The notes under the pieces were generated by a model. The model ran no database searches, was not told the origin of the DNA, and saw nothing but the letters and a program-made list of their open reading frames with translations. A stretch of DNA of 64,000 nucleotides from Pseudoxanthomonas sp. Root65. GTDB taxonomy: Bacteria > Pseudomonadota > Gammaproteobacteria > Xanthomonadales > Xanthomonadaceae. Positions 51,419 through 61,175 of the stretch are shown one piece after another. The stretch is from positions 1,835,133 to 1,899,132 of the forward strand of contig NZ_LMHA01000001.1 of NCBI RefSeq assembly GCF_001427635.1. Direction: 5' to 3'. Within the stretch, counting starts at the first letter, position 1. Each line of letters starts with the position of its first letter. A program made the position numbers and the translations under genes.

Positions 51419-54277
51419 TCACTCGGGCAGGGCGATGCGGCCGCTGCGCTCGAAGGTGGCCAGCGTGGCGCGCATCGCGGCGGTGTCGGCATGCGCCGCG
51501 CCGGCGGTGGCCTGCGTGTGCGCCAGCGCCTGGTCCAGCCAGGCGCGTGCCTTTACGCGGTCGCCGCGGCGCAGGGCCAGGTGGGCGCGCATCACCAGCG
51601 CCTGTCCGCGCATCCTGTGTTGCGCCGCCGTAGCCGGTGGCGTCGGCAGCGTGGCGAGCAGGTCGGACAGGCGGGCGTCGGCGTGGTCCAGGTCGCCGTC
51701 GCGCAGCGCCAGCGAGGCGTCCAGTTGCTCGTTGAGCAGGCGCCAGCCGAAGTCGGGCGTGTAGGCGCGCAGCAGTATCCGGTTTTCCTCCAGCAGGCGT
51801 CGCGCCTGGGCGAGGTCGCCGGGACGGTCGCGCTCCCTCAGGGCCTCGACCAGGGTGATGCGGTGCGAGGCCGGCACCGGCAGCCCACTACGCCGGCTCT
51901 GCGCCAGGGTCGCGTCGAGCCGGCCGATGACGTCTTCCAGTTGCTGCCTGCGGGCCGCGGGGGTCGGCGCCGGGAGGGTCAGCAGGCGCCGCGCCAGCAT
52001 CGATTCCACCCGCAGCACGTCGGTGTGGTCCGGTGGATAGGCCGTGCGCAGAATGGCATCGGCGCGGCGCAGCAGGGCGGTGCCGTCGACCGTGCTGGCC
52101 GGGTCGAACATCGACGCCAGCGCGCGCACGCGCAGCACGTCGGCGTATTCCGGATGCTGCTCGCCGAAGTCGCGGCGGACGATGGCCTCGGCGCGCTCCA
52201 CGGCGGCGAGGCAGGGAGCGAAGCGGCCCAGCACGCAGTCGCCGTGCGCCAGCAGGCGCCAGCTGCGGCCCACCAGCGGATGCTGATCGCCCAGCAGGCG
52301 ACGGTACTCGGCCAGCACCTGGCGGGTGGCGGCCTGGCCTTCCTCCATCCGGCCCTGCGCCATCAGCGTGTGGGCGGACAGCAGGCGGGCCGCCTGCGCC
52401 ACCAGCGGCGCGCCATCGCCGGACAGGCGGATGGCGGCGTGCAGGTCGGCGTCGGCATCGGCGAAGCGCACCTGCCGCAGCGCCCACTCGCCGCGTAGCG
52501 TGCGCAGTTCGGCCTGCGCGGTGGTGTCGCCGGTGCGCTCGGCCAGCGCCAGCGCCTGCCGCAGCGTGCGGTAGGCGTCGGCGTGCTGCACGCGGTGCCA
52601 CTGGCTGCGTGCCTGTTCGGTCAGCAGCTGCAGCGTCACGGCGACGGCGGTGTCCTTGTCCGCGACGGCCAGCGCCTGCTGCGCCACGCGGCCGGCCTCG
52701 GCTGGCTTGCCCTGCAGGTTGAGCAGGGCGGCCAGCGTGGCGGCGTTGCGGGTGGGATCGTCGCGCTGCAGGGTGCCGGCCTCGCGGGCCAGGGCGGTGG
52801 CGCGGCCGTAGTCGCCGATGGCCATGTAGTTGCGCGCCAGCATCGCCAGCCCGCGGGCCTGCACGTTGGGATGGTCCTGCAGGTCGAGCGCGCGCATGCG
52901 CCGTTCGGCGTCGGCGAGCAGCTGCTGCGAGGACATCGGCGTGGCGCCCAGCCCCGACAGCGTAGCGGTGCCGACGGTCTGCTCGAACACCTGCGACAGC
53001 GCCTGCGATTCGGCCGCCTCGTGCGCCAGCCGCAGGCTGTGCCAGACCGCCACGCCGGCGCCGGCGACCAGCAGCAGCGCGCAGCCGGCCGACACCGCGG
53101 CCACCGTGCGATGGCGGGCGATCGCGCGGCCCAGGCGATAGGCCATGCCGCCGTCGCGGGCTTGCACGGGGCGCAGCTCCAGCCAGGCCTGCAGGTCGGC
53201 GCGCAGCGCCGTGATGGAGGCGTAGCGCGCGGCGGGCGAGGGTGCCGTGGCGCGTTGCACGATGGCGTCCAGGTCGCCGGACAACTGCCGCGCCAGTACC
53301 GCCGGCGTGCGACAGGCGCGCGCCGTGGCGGTGCCCACGGGTTGCAGCGCGGCCAGCGCGGACATCGGCTCGGCAGCGGCGTCCTGGCCGCCGACGGAGG
53401 CCAGCACGGACGGGCTGCGCGGCAGCACACCGGCCAGCAGCACATGCATCAGCCGGCCCATCGACCAGACATCGCCGGTCACCCGCGGCGGCGCGCCGGC
53501 CATCGCCTCCGGCGCGGTATAGCCGAACGACGCGGCAAGCCGCGGCAGGCTGCCCGGCGCGGCGAGCGAGGCGGTCAGGCCGAAGTCGAGCAGCTGCACC
53601 TGGCCGTCGTCGCTGACCATCAGGTTGGACGGCTTGATGTCCTGGTGCAGCACGCCGTGGTCGTGCGCGTACGCCAGCGCGTCGCAGGCCTGCACCAGCA
53701 GCGCCACGCGCCGGCGCAGGTCGGCGCCGCGCGCGTCGCACCAGTCCTCGATGTGGTCGCCCTGCACGTAACGCATCGCGAACCAGGGATGGCCGTCGCC
53801 ATCCACGCCGCCATCGATCAGGGTGGCGATGCCGGGATGGTCCAGCGCGGCCAGCGCCTCGCGCTCGCGCAGGAAGCCGTCGATCAGTGCGGGCGAGGAG
53901 AGCTCGCGACGGATGCACTTCAGCGCCACCCGTTGCTGGTACTGGCCGTCGGCGCGTTGCGCCTCGTAGACGCTGCCCATGCCGCCTTCGCTGATCAGGC
54001 GCTCGATCCGCCACGCTCCCAGCCGCTGCTGCAGGCGCGCGTCCTCGCCGGGTTCGGATGCGGTCTGCAGGTCCGACAGGGTGCCGGGCAATTCGTCCAG
54101 CAGGTCGGACTGGTGGCCCGCATCCAGCGCCTGGTCGGAGGCCAGCAGCCGGGCCAGCAGCTGGTGCGCGGCCGGGTCGTCCTGCGCCAGCGTCGCCAGC
54201 GCGGCGGCACGCCGCGCCGGCGTGAGCGTGATGTAGTCGTCGAACAGCGCCAGTGCGCGCGCGGCGGAGGCACTCAT
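51419..54277 (-). CDS. Membrane-anchored Ser/Thr protein kinase with C-terminal TPR-like region
   Basis: Protein of 952 aa. An acidic N-terminal extension of about 85 residues precedes a Hanks-type kinase domain (about 90-370). It has the glycine loop SEGGMGSVYEAQ, Lys120 (RVALKCIR), catalytic HQDIKPSN (Asp213; HRD is changed to HQD), LLDFGLTAS (Asp231) and YTAPEAM. One membrane helix (about 391-413, VSAGCALLLVAGAGVAVW) leads to a 540-residue TPR-rich outer domain. This architecture is common in Xanthomonadaceae and usually sits beside ECF sigma genes. Lack of the HRD Arg suggests activity without activation-loop phosphorylation. Confidence 0.92.
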   Translation of the reverse strand: MSASAARALALFDDYITLTPARRAAALATLAQDDPAAHQLLARLLASDQALDAGHQSDLLDELPGTLSDLQTASEPGEDARLQQRLGAWRIERLISEGGMGSVYEAQRADGQYQQRVALKCIRRELSSPALIDGFLREREALAALDHPGIATLIDGGVDGDGHPWFAMRYVQGDHIEDWCDARGADLRRRVALLVQACDALAYAHDHGVLHQDIKPSNLMVSDDGQVQLLDFGLTASLAAPGSLPRLAASFGYTAPEAMAGAPPRVTGDVWSMGRLMHVLLAGVLPRSPSVLASVGGQDAAAEPMSALAALQPVGTATARACRTPAVLARQLSGDLDAIVQRATAPSPAARYASITALRADLQAWLELRPVQARDGGMAYRLGRAIARHRTVAAVSAGCALLLVAGAGVAVWHSLRLAHEAAESQALSQVFEQTVGTATLSGLGATPMSSQQLLADAERRMRALDLQDHPNVQARGLAMLARNYMAIGDYGRATALAREAGTLQRDDPTRNAATLAALLNLQGKPAEAGRVAQQALAVADKDTAVAVTLQLLTEQARSQWHRVQHADAYRTLRQALALAERTGDTTAQAELRTLRGEWALRQVRFADADADLHAAIRLSGDGAPLVAQAARLLSAHTLMAQGRMEEGQAATRQVLAEYRRLLGDQHPLVGRSWRLLAHGDCVLGRFAPCLAAVERAEAIVRRDFGEQHPEYADVLRVRALASMFDPASTVDGTALLRRADAILRTAYPPDHTDVLRVESMLARRLLTLPAPTPAARRQQLEDVIGRLDATLAQSRRSGLPVPASHRITLVEALRERDRPGDLAQARRLLEENRILLRAYTPDFGWRLLNEQLDASLALRDGDLDHADARLSDLLATLPTPPATAAQHRMRGQALVMRAHLALRRGDRVKARAWLDQALAHTQATAGAAHADTAAMRATLATFERSGRIALPE

Positions 54278-54550
54278 GTCCGCGCCTGCGTCGCGCGCGG
54301 ACGGCGTCGGGAACCTGGCGTGCGCCGCAGCGGCGGACGGGAAGGGGAGACCTGCATCGCGAGTGCCCTGGGCCCGGGGAGTGCGGGCGGTGTCATGTGA
54401 GGTGATCGGGCCGTCGCGGCCGGAGAGGACGCGGGACCGATGGCAGTCGACTCACATTGGTGCTACACAGGCGGCCGCGGGGAGCGCGGCAAGGCAGCGG
54501 TTCCGCCGCCCGTCGCGGGGCAGGGGCGACGGCCACCACGAGGGAACGGC

Positions 54551-55324
54551 ATGGCGATCACATGGCGTGTCAGGGTGTTGGCGGGGCTGGTGTGCAGCGC
54601 ACCGATGCTGGCGCAGGCACAGGCCGCGGATGCGTGGACGTTCCGGCTGACGCCGTATGTCTGGGGCTCGTCGACCGAGGGCTCGTTCGCCCACGCGCGG
54701 CTGCCGGTGACGGTATATACCTCCAAGAGCTTCCGCGACTCGCTGGAGGAACTGGACGCCGGCGCGATGGGCGCGTTCGAGGCGCGCAGGGGCCGCCACG
54801 GCCTGCTGCTGGACGGCCAGTTCGCCAAGCTCTCCACCACCGTGCAGGTGCCGGTCGCCGGCGCCGCGTTGCCGGTGCGGTTGAAGACGCGCACCACCAG
54901 CGGTCTGCTCGCCTGGCGCTACGGCCTGGTCGAACGCGACGCCACCCACCTGGACCTGATAGCCGGCGTGCGCGTGTGGTCGGCGCGCGTGCGCCTGGCG
55001 TACGCCGTGCCCGTGCCGACACCGCCGCCGGTGCCACAGCAGTATTCGGGCGAGCAGTCGCACCGCTGGGTCGATGCGCAGGTCGGCGTGAAGGGACGGC
55101 ACGGCTTCGGCAACGGCGTGTTCGTCGGCGGCTGGGTGCTGGCCGGCACCGGCGAATCCGACCTCTCCACCGACCTGATGCTGCTGGCCGGCTATGACAT
55201 CAACGAACGCTTCGCGGTGATCGCCGGCTACCGGCGGTTGTCGACCGACTTCGAGACCGGCGGCGGCTTCCGCTTCGACACCACGATGCAGGGCCCCGGC
55301 CTGGGGCTGGAATACCGGTTCTGA
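54551..55324 (+). CDS. Outer-membrane beta-barrel protein, unknown function
   Basis: Protein of 257 aa with signal peptide (LAGLVCSAPMLAQAQA). The mature part is made of alternating amphipathic strands (WTFRLTPYVWGSSTEGSFAH, GLLAWRYGLVERDATHLDLI, GFGNGVFVGGWVLAGTGESD, FAVIAGYRRLSTDF) and ends in the outer-membrane signature LEYRF. The first GAGGG-preceded ATG at 54551 fits the signal peptide. No ligand can be inferred. It is followed 26 bp later by an M20 peptidase. Confidence 0.85.
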   Translation: MAITWRVRVLAGLVCSAPMLAQAQAADAWTFRLTPYVWGSSTEGSFAHARLPVTVYTSKSFRDSLEELDAGAMGAFEARRGRHGLLLDGQFAKLSTTVQVPVAGAALPVRLKTRTTSGLLAWRYGLVERDATHLDLIAGVRVWSARVRLAYAVPVPTPPPVPQQYSGEQSHRWVDAQVGVKGRHGFGNGVFVGGWVLAGTGESDLSTDLMLLAGYDINERFAVIAGYRRLSTDFETGGGFRFDTTMQGPGLGLEYRF

Positions 55325-55350
55325 TCGCCCCCACGCACAGGAGTGACGCC

Positions 55351-56631
55351 ATGGAGATCGCACGTACCGCGTTGCACACCGCCGTGTTGCTGCTGGCCAC
55401 CGCCAGTGTCGGCGCGCAGGCTTGGGCCGCGCAGGCCGACACGGCGCTGCGTGACGCCGCCACGCAGGCGCAGCCGGCGGTGATCGAAACGCTGCGCGAA
55501 CTGGTGACGACCGAATCCGGTTCCACCGACCACGAAGGCGTCGCCACGCTGATGACGTACCTCGGTACGCGGCTGCGCGCGCTGGATGCGAAGGTCGACC
55601 GCATGCCCTCTGCGACCGGCGGCCCGGACCTGGTGCGCGGCGTGTTCAGTGGCAACGGCGCGCTGAAGGTGATGCTGATCGCCCACGCCGACACCGTGTA
55701 CGACCGCGGCATCCTGGCGCGCGAGCCGTACCAGCAAAAAGGCAGCCTGCTGTACGGCCCCGGCATCGCCGACGACAAGGGCGGCATTGCGGTGATCCTG
55801 CATGCCATGGCGTTGTTGAAGGCGCGCGCCTGGAACGATTACGCCACGGTCACGGTGCTGTTCAATCCGGACGAGGAAATCGGCTCGCCCGGTTCCGGCG
55901 AGACCATCGCCACGCTCGCCGCCGCGCACGACGTGGTGCTGTCGTTCGAGCCCTCGCCGGCCAAGGCGGTGATCGAACACGAAGGCGTGCTGCTGAGCGC
56001 GGCCGGCACCTCGCAGGTGCGCATGAGCGTGCAGGGCCTGTCCGCGCACGCCGGCGCCGCGCCGGAGCAGGGCCGCAACGCGCTACTCGAACTGGCGCAC
56101 CAGCTGGTGCAGACGAAGGACGTGGCCGCCACCGTCCCTGGCGCGCAACTCAACTGGACCACGGCCAATGCCGGCAACGCGCGCAACCAGATCCCCGAGC
56201 GTGCCGAAGCCGGGGGCGACGTGCGGGTGATGCAGGCCGACAGCAACGAGAAGCTGCTCGCGGCGCTGCAGGCGAAGGTGAAGGAACGTCCGCTGATTCC
56301 CGACACCACCACGACGGTGACGCTGGAACCGCTGCGCCCGATCTACGTGGCCGGCGACCGCGGCCGCGCGCTGGCCGATCTGGCGCGCGACATCTACGCC
56401 GAGCTCGATGGCCGCACGTTGCTGATGCACCCGACCACCAACGGCGGCACCGATGCCGGTTTCGCCGGACGGTCCGGCAAGGCCGCGGTGCTGGAAGGGC
56501 TGGGACTGGCGGGCTGGGGCTACCACGCGCGCAACGAATACATCGAGATCGATTCCATTCCGCCGCGCCTGTACCTGGCCGCGCGGATGCTGATCGAACT
56601 GGGCAGGCGCGCGCATACCGCATCGCCATGA
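55351..56631 (+). CDS. Secreted M20-family metallopeptidase (carboxypeptidase G2-like)
   Basis: Protein of 426 aa with signal peptide (LHTAVLLLATASVGAQAWA). Zinc-ligand motifs: LIAHADTVYDRG (His112), GPGIADDKGGIA (bridging Asp141), NPDEEIGSPGS (Glu175-Glu176). The lid domain holds VQGLSAHAGAAPEQGRNALL and the last metal ligand His is in GWGYHARNEYIEIDS. Closest to the glutamate carboxypeptidase type. Probably hydrolyses C-terminal Glu or folate-type substrates in the periplasm. Confidence 0.93.
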   Translation: MEIARTALHTAVLLLATASVGAQAWAAQADTALRDAATQAQPAVIETLRELVTTESGSTDHEGVATLMTYLGTRLRALDAKVDRMPSATGGPDLVRGVFSGNGALKVMLIAHADTVYDRGILAREPYQQKGSLLYGPGIADDKGGIAVILHAMALLKARAWNDYATVTVLFNPDEEIGSPGSGETIATLAAAHDVVLSFEPSPAKAVIEHEGVLLSAAGTSQVRMSVQGLSAHAGAAPEQGRNALLELAHQLVQTKDVAATVPGAQLNWTTANAGNARNQIPERAEAGGDVRVMQADSNEKLLAALQAKVKERPLIPDTTTTVTLEPLRPIYVAGDRGRALADLARDIYAELDGRTLLMHPTTNGGTDAGFAGRSGKAAVLEGLGLAGWGYHARNEYIEIDSIPPRLYLAARMLIELGRRAHTASP

Positions 56632-56686
56632 CGCGACGCATACATGGCGCGAACTAGGCTGGGGCCTTTCCTGATGGAGTGCCCCC

Positions 56687-56887
56687 ATGACCGCCTCGAC
56701 CCGTGAAGACGTCATCCTGCAACTCGACCGCGTGGACACCGCGATGGAAGCCCCCGAGGCCGACAAGCCCGCGATCCTGCAGCAGGCACTGGACTGGCTG
56801 GCCGACCACCCGCCGGAGAAGGCCGCCGACTCCCTGTACTACCGCGAACGCCTGCAGGTGATCCGCGAGCGGCATGGTGCGAGGTGA
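56687..56887 (+). CDS. Small acidic protein, unknown function
   Basis: Protein of 66 aa: MTASTREDVILQLDRVDTAM then EAPEADKPAILQQALDWLAD and HPPEKAADSLYYRERLQVIR. All helical, predicted soluble. An ATG follows GGAGTGCCCCC, a good ribosome site, so it is probably translated. Confidence 0.72.
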   Translation: MTASTREDVILQLDRVDTAMEAPEADKPAILQQALDWLADHPPEKAADSLYYRERLQVIRERHGAR

Positions 56888-57361
56888 TGTCGGTATTGCG
56901 GGTTGGCGCCGTGTCCAAGCAATGGCTGGATCATGGCGCCTGCGCCGGTGCAGAGCATCGGAAAAGTGCGACAAGTCCGCTTGCCTGATCCCGTCCCTCG
57001 ATCCCCGTTCGTGGTGAGCCTGTCGAGCCACGCTTTTCACCGTCATGCAGCAGCGTCATGACTTGTCGATCCATCGCGAAGAGCGTGGTTCGACAGGCTC
57101 ACCACGAACGGTGCTCACGAAACGGGGTTTCGCCGGCGTGGGTCCCGATGTCGTGATGAGCAGGCTCGTTCCGAGCCGAGCGACACCATGCGGGGCACCG
57201 CGCTGCGCTCGGCCTTGACCCGGCGGGGTCGTCTGATCCAACGATGGCCGACCCGCGCAGGCACCTGCGTGTCAGCAGGAGAGATCCCTGCGATCCGTGC
57301 GACCGGCCAGGCCGGTCGTTGCGCGGAACCCGTCCGCCTGCCCGACAACCGGAGGCCCACG
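56888..57361. other. 474-bp spacer with a long inverted repeat
   Basis: No gene credible on either strand. It holds the inverted repeat at 57005-57111 and a reading frame upstream of the nuclease that lacks a ribosome site. Confidence 0.6.
57005..57111. repeat. 29-bp inverted repeat with 49-bp loop
   Basis: Arms 57005-57033 (CCGTTCGTGGTGAGCCTGTC...) and 57083-57111 (...GACAGGCTCACCACGAACGG) pair with a single mismatch. It can form a strong cruciform or RNA hairpin and looks like a widespread GGTGAGCCTGTCGA-type intergenic repeat. Confidence 0.85.
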
Positions 57362-58432
57362 ATGCGCCTTCCACCGCACCTTCGTCCGTGGCCGCGCTTG
57401 GCCTTGCTGCTATTCCTCGGCGTGGCGGCCGCCGGCTGCACGACGCGGGGACCGACGCGTGCCGTGCCGGGCGAGGTCGCGGTGAAGCAGGTGCCGAGCC
57501 GCATTCCCTCCGATGCGGTCAGCCGTCCGTACTTCCATGACGAGGGCACGTCCGTCGCGATGGCGGAGGATGCCTTTGACCCATCCGCGCTCGCCGGCGA
57601 TGCCGCGCTCCCACCGCCGGCGACCGAAGACGCGGTCACGACCGCGACGACCGCGCGGGCGTCGACGTCAGCTGCTTCGCACTGTCCCTTCGGCGAACCG
57701 GTGCCGCGTCGCGGACTGGATTTTGGTGCGACCGAACGCGTCGTGCGTGCCGGGTACGCGCTGCTGCACAGCGCCGACCTGAAGACGCCGTACTGGGTGT
57801 GCGAGACCTACACCACGCGCTCGCTGCAGAAGAACGTCGAGCGTGCCGGGCTGTCGTTCAAGGCCGATCCGTCACTGCAGCAGGCGCGAGCGGTGCCGGC
57901 CGATTACGCCGGCTCCTCGCAGCACCGCACGCGCGCCGGCCTGTTCCCCATCGACATCGGCCACATGGCACCGGCGGAGGCGCATTCCAGCAGCGAGCCG
58001 CGCATCAGCGACACGTTCTATCTCTCCAATGCGGTGCCGCAGCATCGCGCGATGAACCGCGGCCAGTGGGCGCGACTGGAAGCCTGCGCGCGCACCACCG
58101 GCCCGGTGCGCGGGGCCAAGTGGGTGATCAGTGGGCCGATGATCTACACCGAGCGCGATGTGCAGTTCATCACCGTCGATACCCTCGGCGACGGCGTGGT
58201 CATTCCCACCCACACCTGGAAGATCCTGGTCTACCGCACGCCGGCCGGCGTGCTGCGTGCCTGGGCCGCGGTGATGCCCAACCAGGGGTTGCCGGAGAAC
58301 TCCCAGCTCGACGATTTCGTGGCCAGCATCGACGCGATCGAGGACGCGACCGGGTTCGATTTCCTGCCGGACCTCGAGACCCGCGAGCAGTCAGCGCTGG
58401 AGCGCGCGACACACCCGATCCAGTGCCAGTGA
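57362..58432 (+). CDS. Lipoprotein DNA/RNA non-specific endonuclease (beta-beta-alpha-Me)
   Basis: Protein of 356 aa with lipobox FLGVAAAGCTT. A Pro/Thr/Ala-rich linker leads to an NUC1-type domain (about 125-345). The active site is DIGHMAPAEA, a DxGH motif with His as general base. The usual metal-binding Asn lies in AMNRGQWARLEACARTT. GGAGGCCCACG precedes the ATG at 57362. A periplasm-facing or surface-bound nuclease for scavenging or degrading incoming DNA is likely. It converges on the LuxR regulator with 10 bp between stops. Confidence 0.9.
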   Translation: MRLPPHLRPWPRLALLLFLGVAAAGCTTRGPTRAVPGEVAVKQVPSRIPSDAVSRPYFHDEGTSVAMAEDAFDPSALAGDAALPPPATEDAVTTATTARASTSAASHCPFGEPVPRRGLDFGATERVVRAGYALLHSADLKTPYWVCETYTTRSLQKNVERAGLSFKADPSLQQARAVPADYAGSSQHRTRAGLFPIDIGHMAPAEAHSSSEPRISDTFYLSNAVPQHRAMNRGQWARLEACARTTGPVRGAKWVISGPMIYTERDVQFITVDTLGDGVVIPTHTWKILVYRTPAGVLRAWAAVMPNQGLPENSQLDDFVASIDAIEDATGFDFLPDLETREQSALERATHPIQCQ

Positions 58433-58442
58433 CGACAACGTC

Positions 58443-61175
58443 CTACGTCGTCAGTCCAAGTTCTCGCGCGGCGGCTGCGGCCTGCGTACGGTTCTCCACC
58501 TGCAGCTTGCTGAGGATGTTGGCCACGTGCCAGCGCACGGTGTTGACCGAGATGAACAGCGTCGTGCCAATGTGGGTGTTGGTGGCGCCGTCCGCGAGCA
58601 GGCGCAACACCCTGAGCTCGCGCCCGGTCAGCGTTTCGGCCACGCCATTGACCAGGACGGGTACGCGGACGCTGGCCGAGAACGGTGTGGTGGCATCGGT
58701 CGGATGCCGGCCGACGGCGGCGCAGATGCGTGCCAGGTAGTCCGCTTCGATCGGCGACAGCACCGAGCTGCCCGCGCGGTCGCGGGCGAAGGCCACGAAG
58801 GTGTCGCCGGCCGCCTGGCCCTGGTCGAGGATGCTGCGCAGGAAACCTTCCTCGGCGCCCAGCGCCAGGATCCGGCGGGCGACGGTGAAGGCGGCGTCGT
58901 GCCGGTGCGTCTGCACCAGCGCGACGATCAGCAGCGACAGGATCTGGATCTTGCGGGCGCGGCGTTCTGCCGCCTTGGCCAGCAAGGCCAGCGATTGCAG
59001 CGGGGCGATCGTCGCCTCCGCATGGCCTTCGGCGATCAGCAGCCGGCACTGGCTGATCGCCTGCAGGCCCGCCGGTCGCGACCACACCGTCGGCAGGGCG
59101 ATGCCGTCGGCGATGCCGCTGTGGCGCGCGAAACGCCGCGCGCCGGCGACGTCCCCGGCCAGCAGGCGCAGGCGGATGCTTTCGCTGTTGGCCAGCGCGC
59201 AGGTGCGCTCGAAGGCCGCTTCGACGTTGATCGTGACGGCCTGGTCCAGGTGGGCGAGGGCGGCATGGATCTGGCCGCGTGCGCCCAACAGGCCGGCCAT
59301 CGCCACGAAGCCGCCGGTGCGGATGTCGACGTAGGCGCATTCGTCGACCAGCGGCAGGTCGTTCTCGAGGATGGCGTAGGCGTCGTCCAGCTCGTTGGCT
59401 TCGTAGTGCAGCGCGGCCAGCAGTACGCGCGGCATCGCGGCGTTGAAGGAGTGCTCGCCGCTGGCGCGGACGGCGACATCGAGCGCGCGCAGAAACTGCA
59501 CGCGCGCATCGGACAACCGGCCCTGGGCCTGGTAGGTCAGTCCGGTGATGCAATGGCTGTAGCAGATGCCGTAGGAACAGCCGGAATCGGCGTGGAAGCG
59601 GGCGGAGCGTGCGGTGGATTCCAGCGCGTGCGCGTACTCGCCGCGGGCCAGCGCGACCAGGCCGGCCACGTTGTTCAGACATCCGGACAGGAAGTGGTAG
59701 TCGGGGGCATCCGGAAAGCGCACCGCCGACAGTGCGCGGGTGCGGTCGATGTCGTCGGTCATCAGCGCCACGATGGTGCGCAGGGTGTGGATCTCCCCCT
59801 CCAGCACGCGGCGTGCCTCGTCGACGCCATGGCACAGCGTGTCGATGGCCGCTTCCACCCGTTGCAGCAGCGCTTCGGCCAGGTGGACCTGGGCCATGTG
59901 CGCCACCGCCCAGCACTGGTACAGCGGCAGCCGCGGATTCTGCTCGAGCACCTGCGGCGGGAAGCGCTGTATCCAGCGCGCGACCTGCGGGATGTGCCCC
60001 TGCTTGATCATATCCACGGCGAAGCGCTCCACCAGCATCGCGGCGTGGTCGAAGTCGTCCGCGTCCAGCGCCATGTTGACGGCTTCCTCGTGCAGCCCGG
60101 CGTCGGCGAACCAGATGCTGGCGTTGCGGTAGAGCGTGGCCAGCGACTCCGGGTGCCGGCGCCTGAGCTGCGCGCGAAGGAAGTCGCGGAACAGGTGGTG
60201 ATAGCGATACCAGCGCCGCCGGGCATCCAGCGGAAACAGGAACAACCCCAGCGTCTCGACCTGTTCGATCATCGCCTGCGCATCGTCGAAGCCGAGCAGC
60301 GCGTTGCAGACTTCGGCGTTCAGGCGGTCGAGGATCGAGGAATACAGCAGGAACTGCTGGATCTCCGGCGACTGGCGGCGCACCACCTCGGTGGTCAGGT
60401 AGTCGGCGATGTCGCGGGTATCGCCGGACAGGCCATGGATCGCGCTGCGTGCATCGTGGCTGTGCTGCAGGAACAGGCGGGTCAGGTGCAGGCCCACGCC
60501 CCAGCCTTCGGTATGCCGCAGCAGCAGGTCCAGTTCGCGTGGCGCCAGTTGCAGGCCGCGGGCCTGCGCGAGGAAGGCGTCCGCCTCGCTGCGGTTGAAG
60601 GTCAGGTCGCGCACGCCGAGTTCGCGCAGCGCATTGCGGCCGCGGTAGCGGGCGACTGGCAGCGCCGGTGCCACCCGGCTGGCGATCACCACGTGCAGGC
60701 GCGGGGACGAGCGTTCTATGAGCTGGTGGACCAGATCGTTGAGGGCGGGATTTTCCGCAACATGGTAGTCGTCCAGGAAAAGCACGCGATCCTCGTCCAG
60801 GCCATCGAGGTCGTTGACGATCCTGATGGTCGTTTCGTCGCTGTCGAGCGCGGACACGCGGCCTTCCACGAAGCTCGTCGTCGCCGCCGAGATCACCGCC
60901 TGCGTGCGGTTGAAGCCGGCGATCAGGTGGCGCACGAAGATGAAGGGGTCCTGGTCGTTGCGGTCCAGCGACAGCCAGACGGCACGGACGCCCAGATGCT
61001 GGTGCCATTGCGTGATGAGCGTGGTCTTGCCGAAGCCGGCCGCGGCGACGACCAGCACGACCTTGGGCAGCGTGTCGACCTGCGGCATCGCCAGCCGCGG
61101 GCGCTCGATGGCATCCGCGGGCCGGCTCGGCGGGCGGAGCTTGGTGGACAGGATGTGCGGAGCCGCGGACGACAT
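58443..61175 (-). CDS. MalT-like LuxR-family ATP-dependent transcriptional regulator
   Basis: Regulator of 910 aa of the LAL/STAND class. The N-terminal ATPase has Walker A VVAAAGFGKTTLI (about residues 42-54) and Walker B RVLFLDDYH. A winged region follows, then a long TPR-like helical repeat region (about 350-810). The C-terminal LuxR HTH has LTGRELRVLRLLADGATNTH and SVNTVRWHVANILSKLQ. Ligand-induced oligomerisation is expected, as in MalT. The ATG at 61175 fits. It is divergent from the UDP-sugar dehydrogenase gene across a 350-bp region with a palindrome, so it may control that gene. Confidence 0.93.
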   Translation of the reverse strand: MSSAAPHILSTKLRPPSRPADAIERPRLAMPQVDTLPKVVLVVAAAGFGKTTLITQWHQHLGVRAVWLSLDRNDQDPFIFVRHLIAGFNRTQAVISAATTSFVEGRVSALDSDETTIRIVNDLDGLDEDRVLFLDDYHVAENPALNDLVHQLIERSSPRLHVVIASRVAPALPVARYRGRNALRELGVRDLTFNRSEADAFLAQARGLQLAPRELDLLLRHTEGWGVGLHLTRLFLQHSHDARSAIHGLSGDTRDIADYLTTEVVRRQSPEIQQFLLYSSILDRLNAEVCNALLGFDDAQAMIEQVETLGLFLFPLDARRRWYRYHHLFRDFLRAQLRRRHPESLATLYRNASIWFADAGLHEEAVNMALDADDFDHAAMLVERFAVDMIKQGHIPQVARWIQRFPPQVLEQNPRLPLYQCWAVAHMAQVHLAEALLQRVEAAIDTLCHGVDEARRVLEGEIHTLRTIVALMTDDIDRTRALSAVRFPDAPDYHFLSGCLNNVAGLVALARGEYAHALESTARSARFHADSGCSYGICYSHCITGLTYQAQGRLSDARVQFLRALDVAVRASGEHSFNAAMPRVLLAALHYEANELDDAYAILENDLPLVDECAYVDIRTGGFVAMAGLLGARGQIHAALAHLDQAVTINVEAAFERTCALANSESIRLRLLAGDVAGARRFARHSGIADGIALPTVWSRPAGLQAISQCRLLIAEGHAEATIAPLQSLALLAKAAERRARKIQILSLLIVALVQTHRHDAAFTVARRILALGAEEGFLRSILDQGQAAGDTFVAFARDRAGSSVLSPIEADYLARICAAVGRHPTDATTPFSASVRVPVLVNGVAETLTGRELRVLRLLADGATNTHIGTTLFISVNTVRWHVANILSKLQVENRTQAAAAARELGLTT

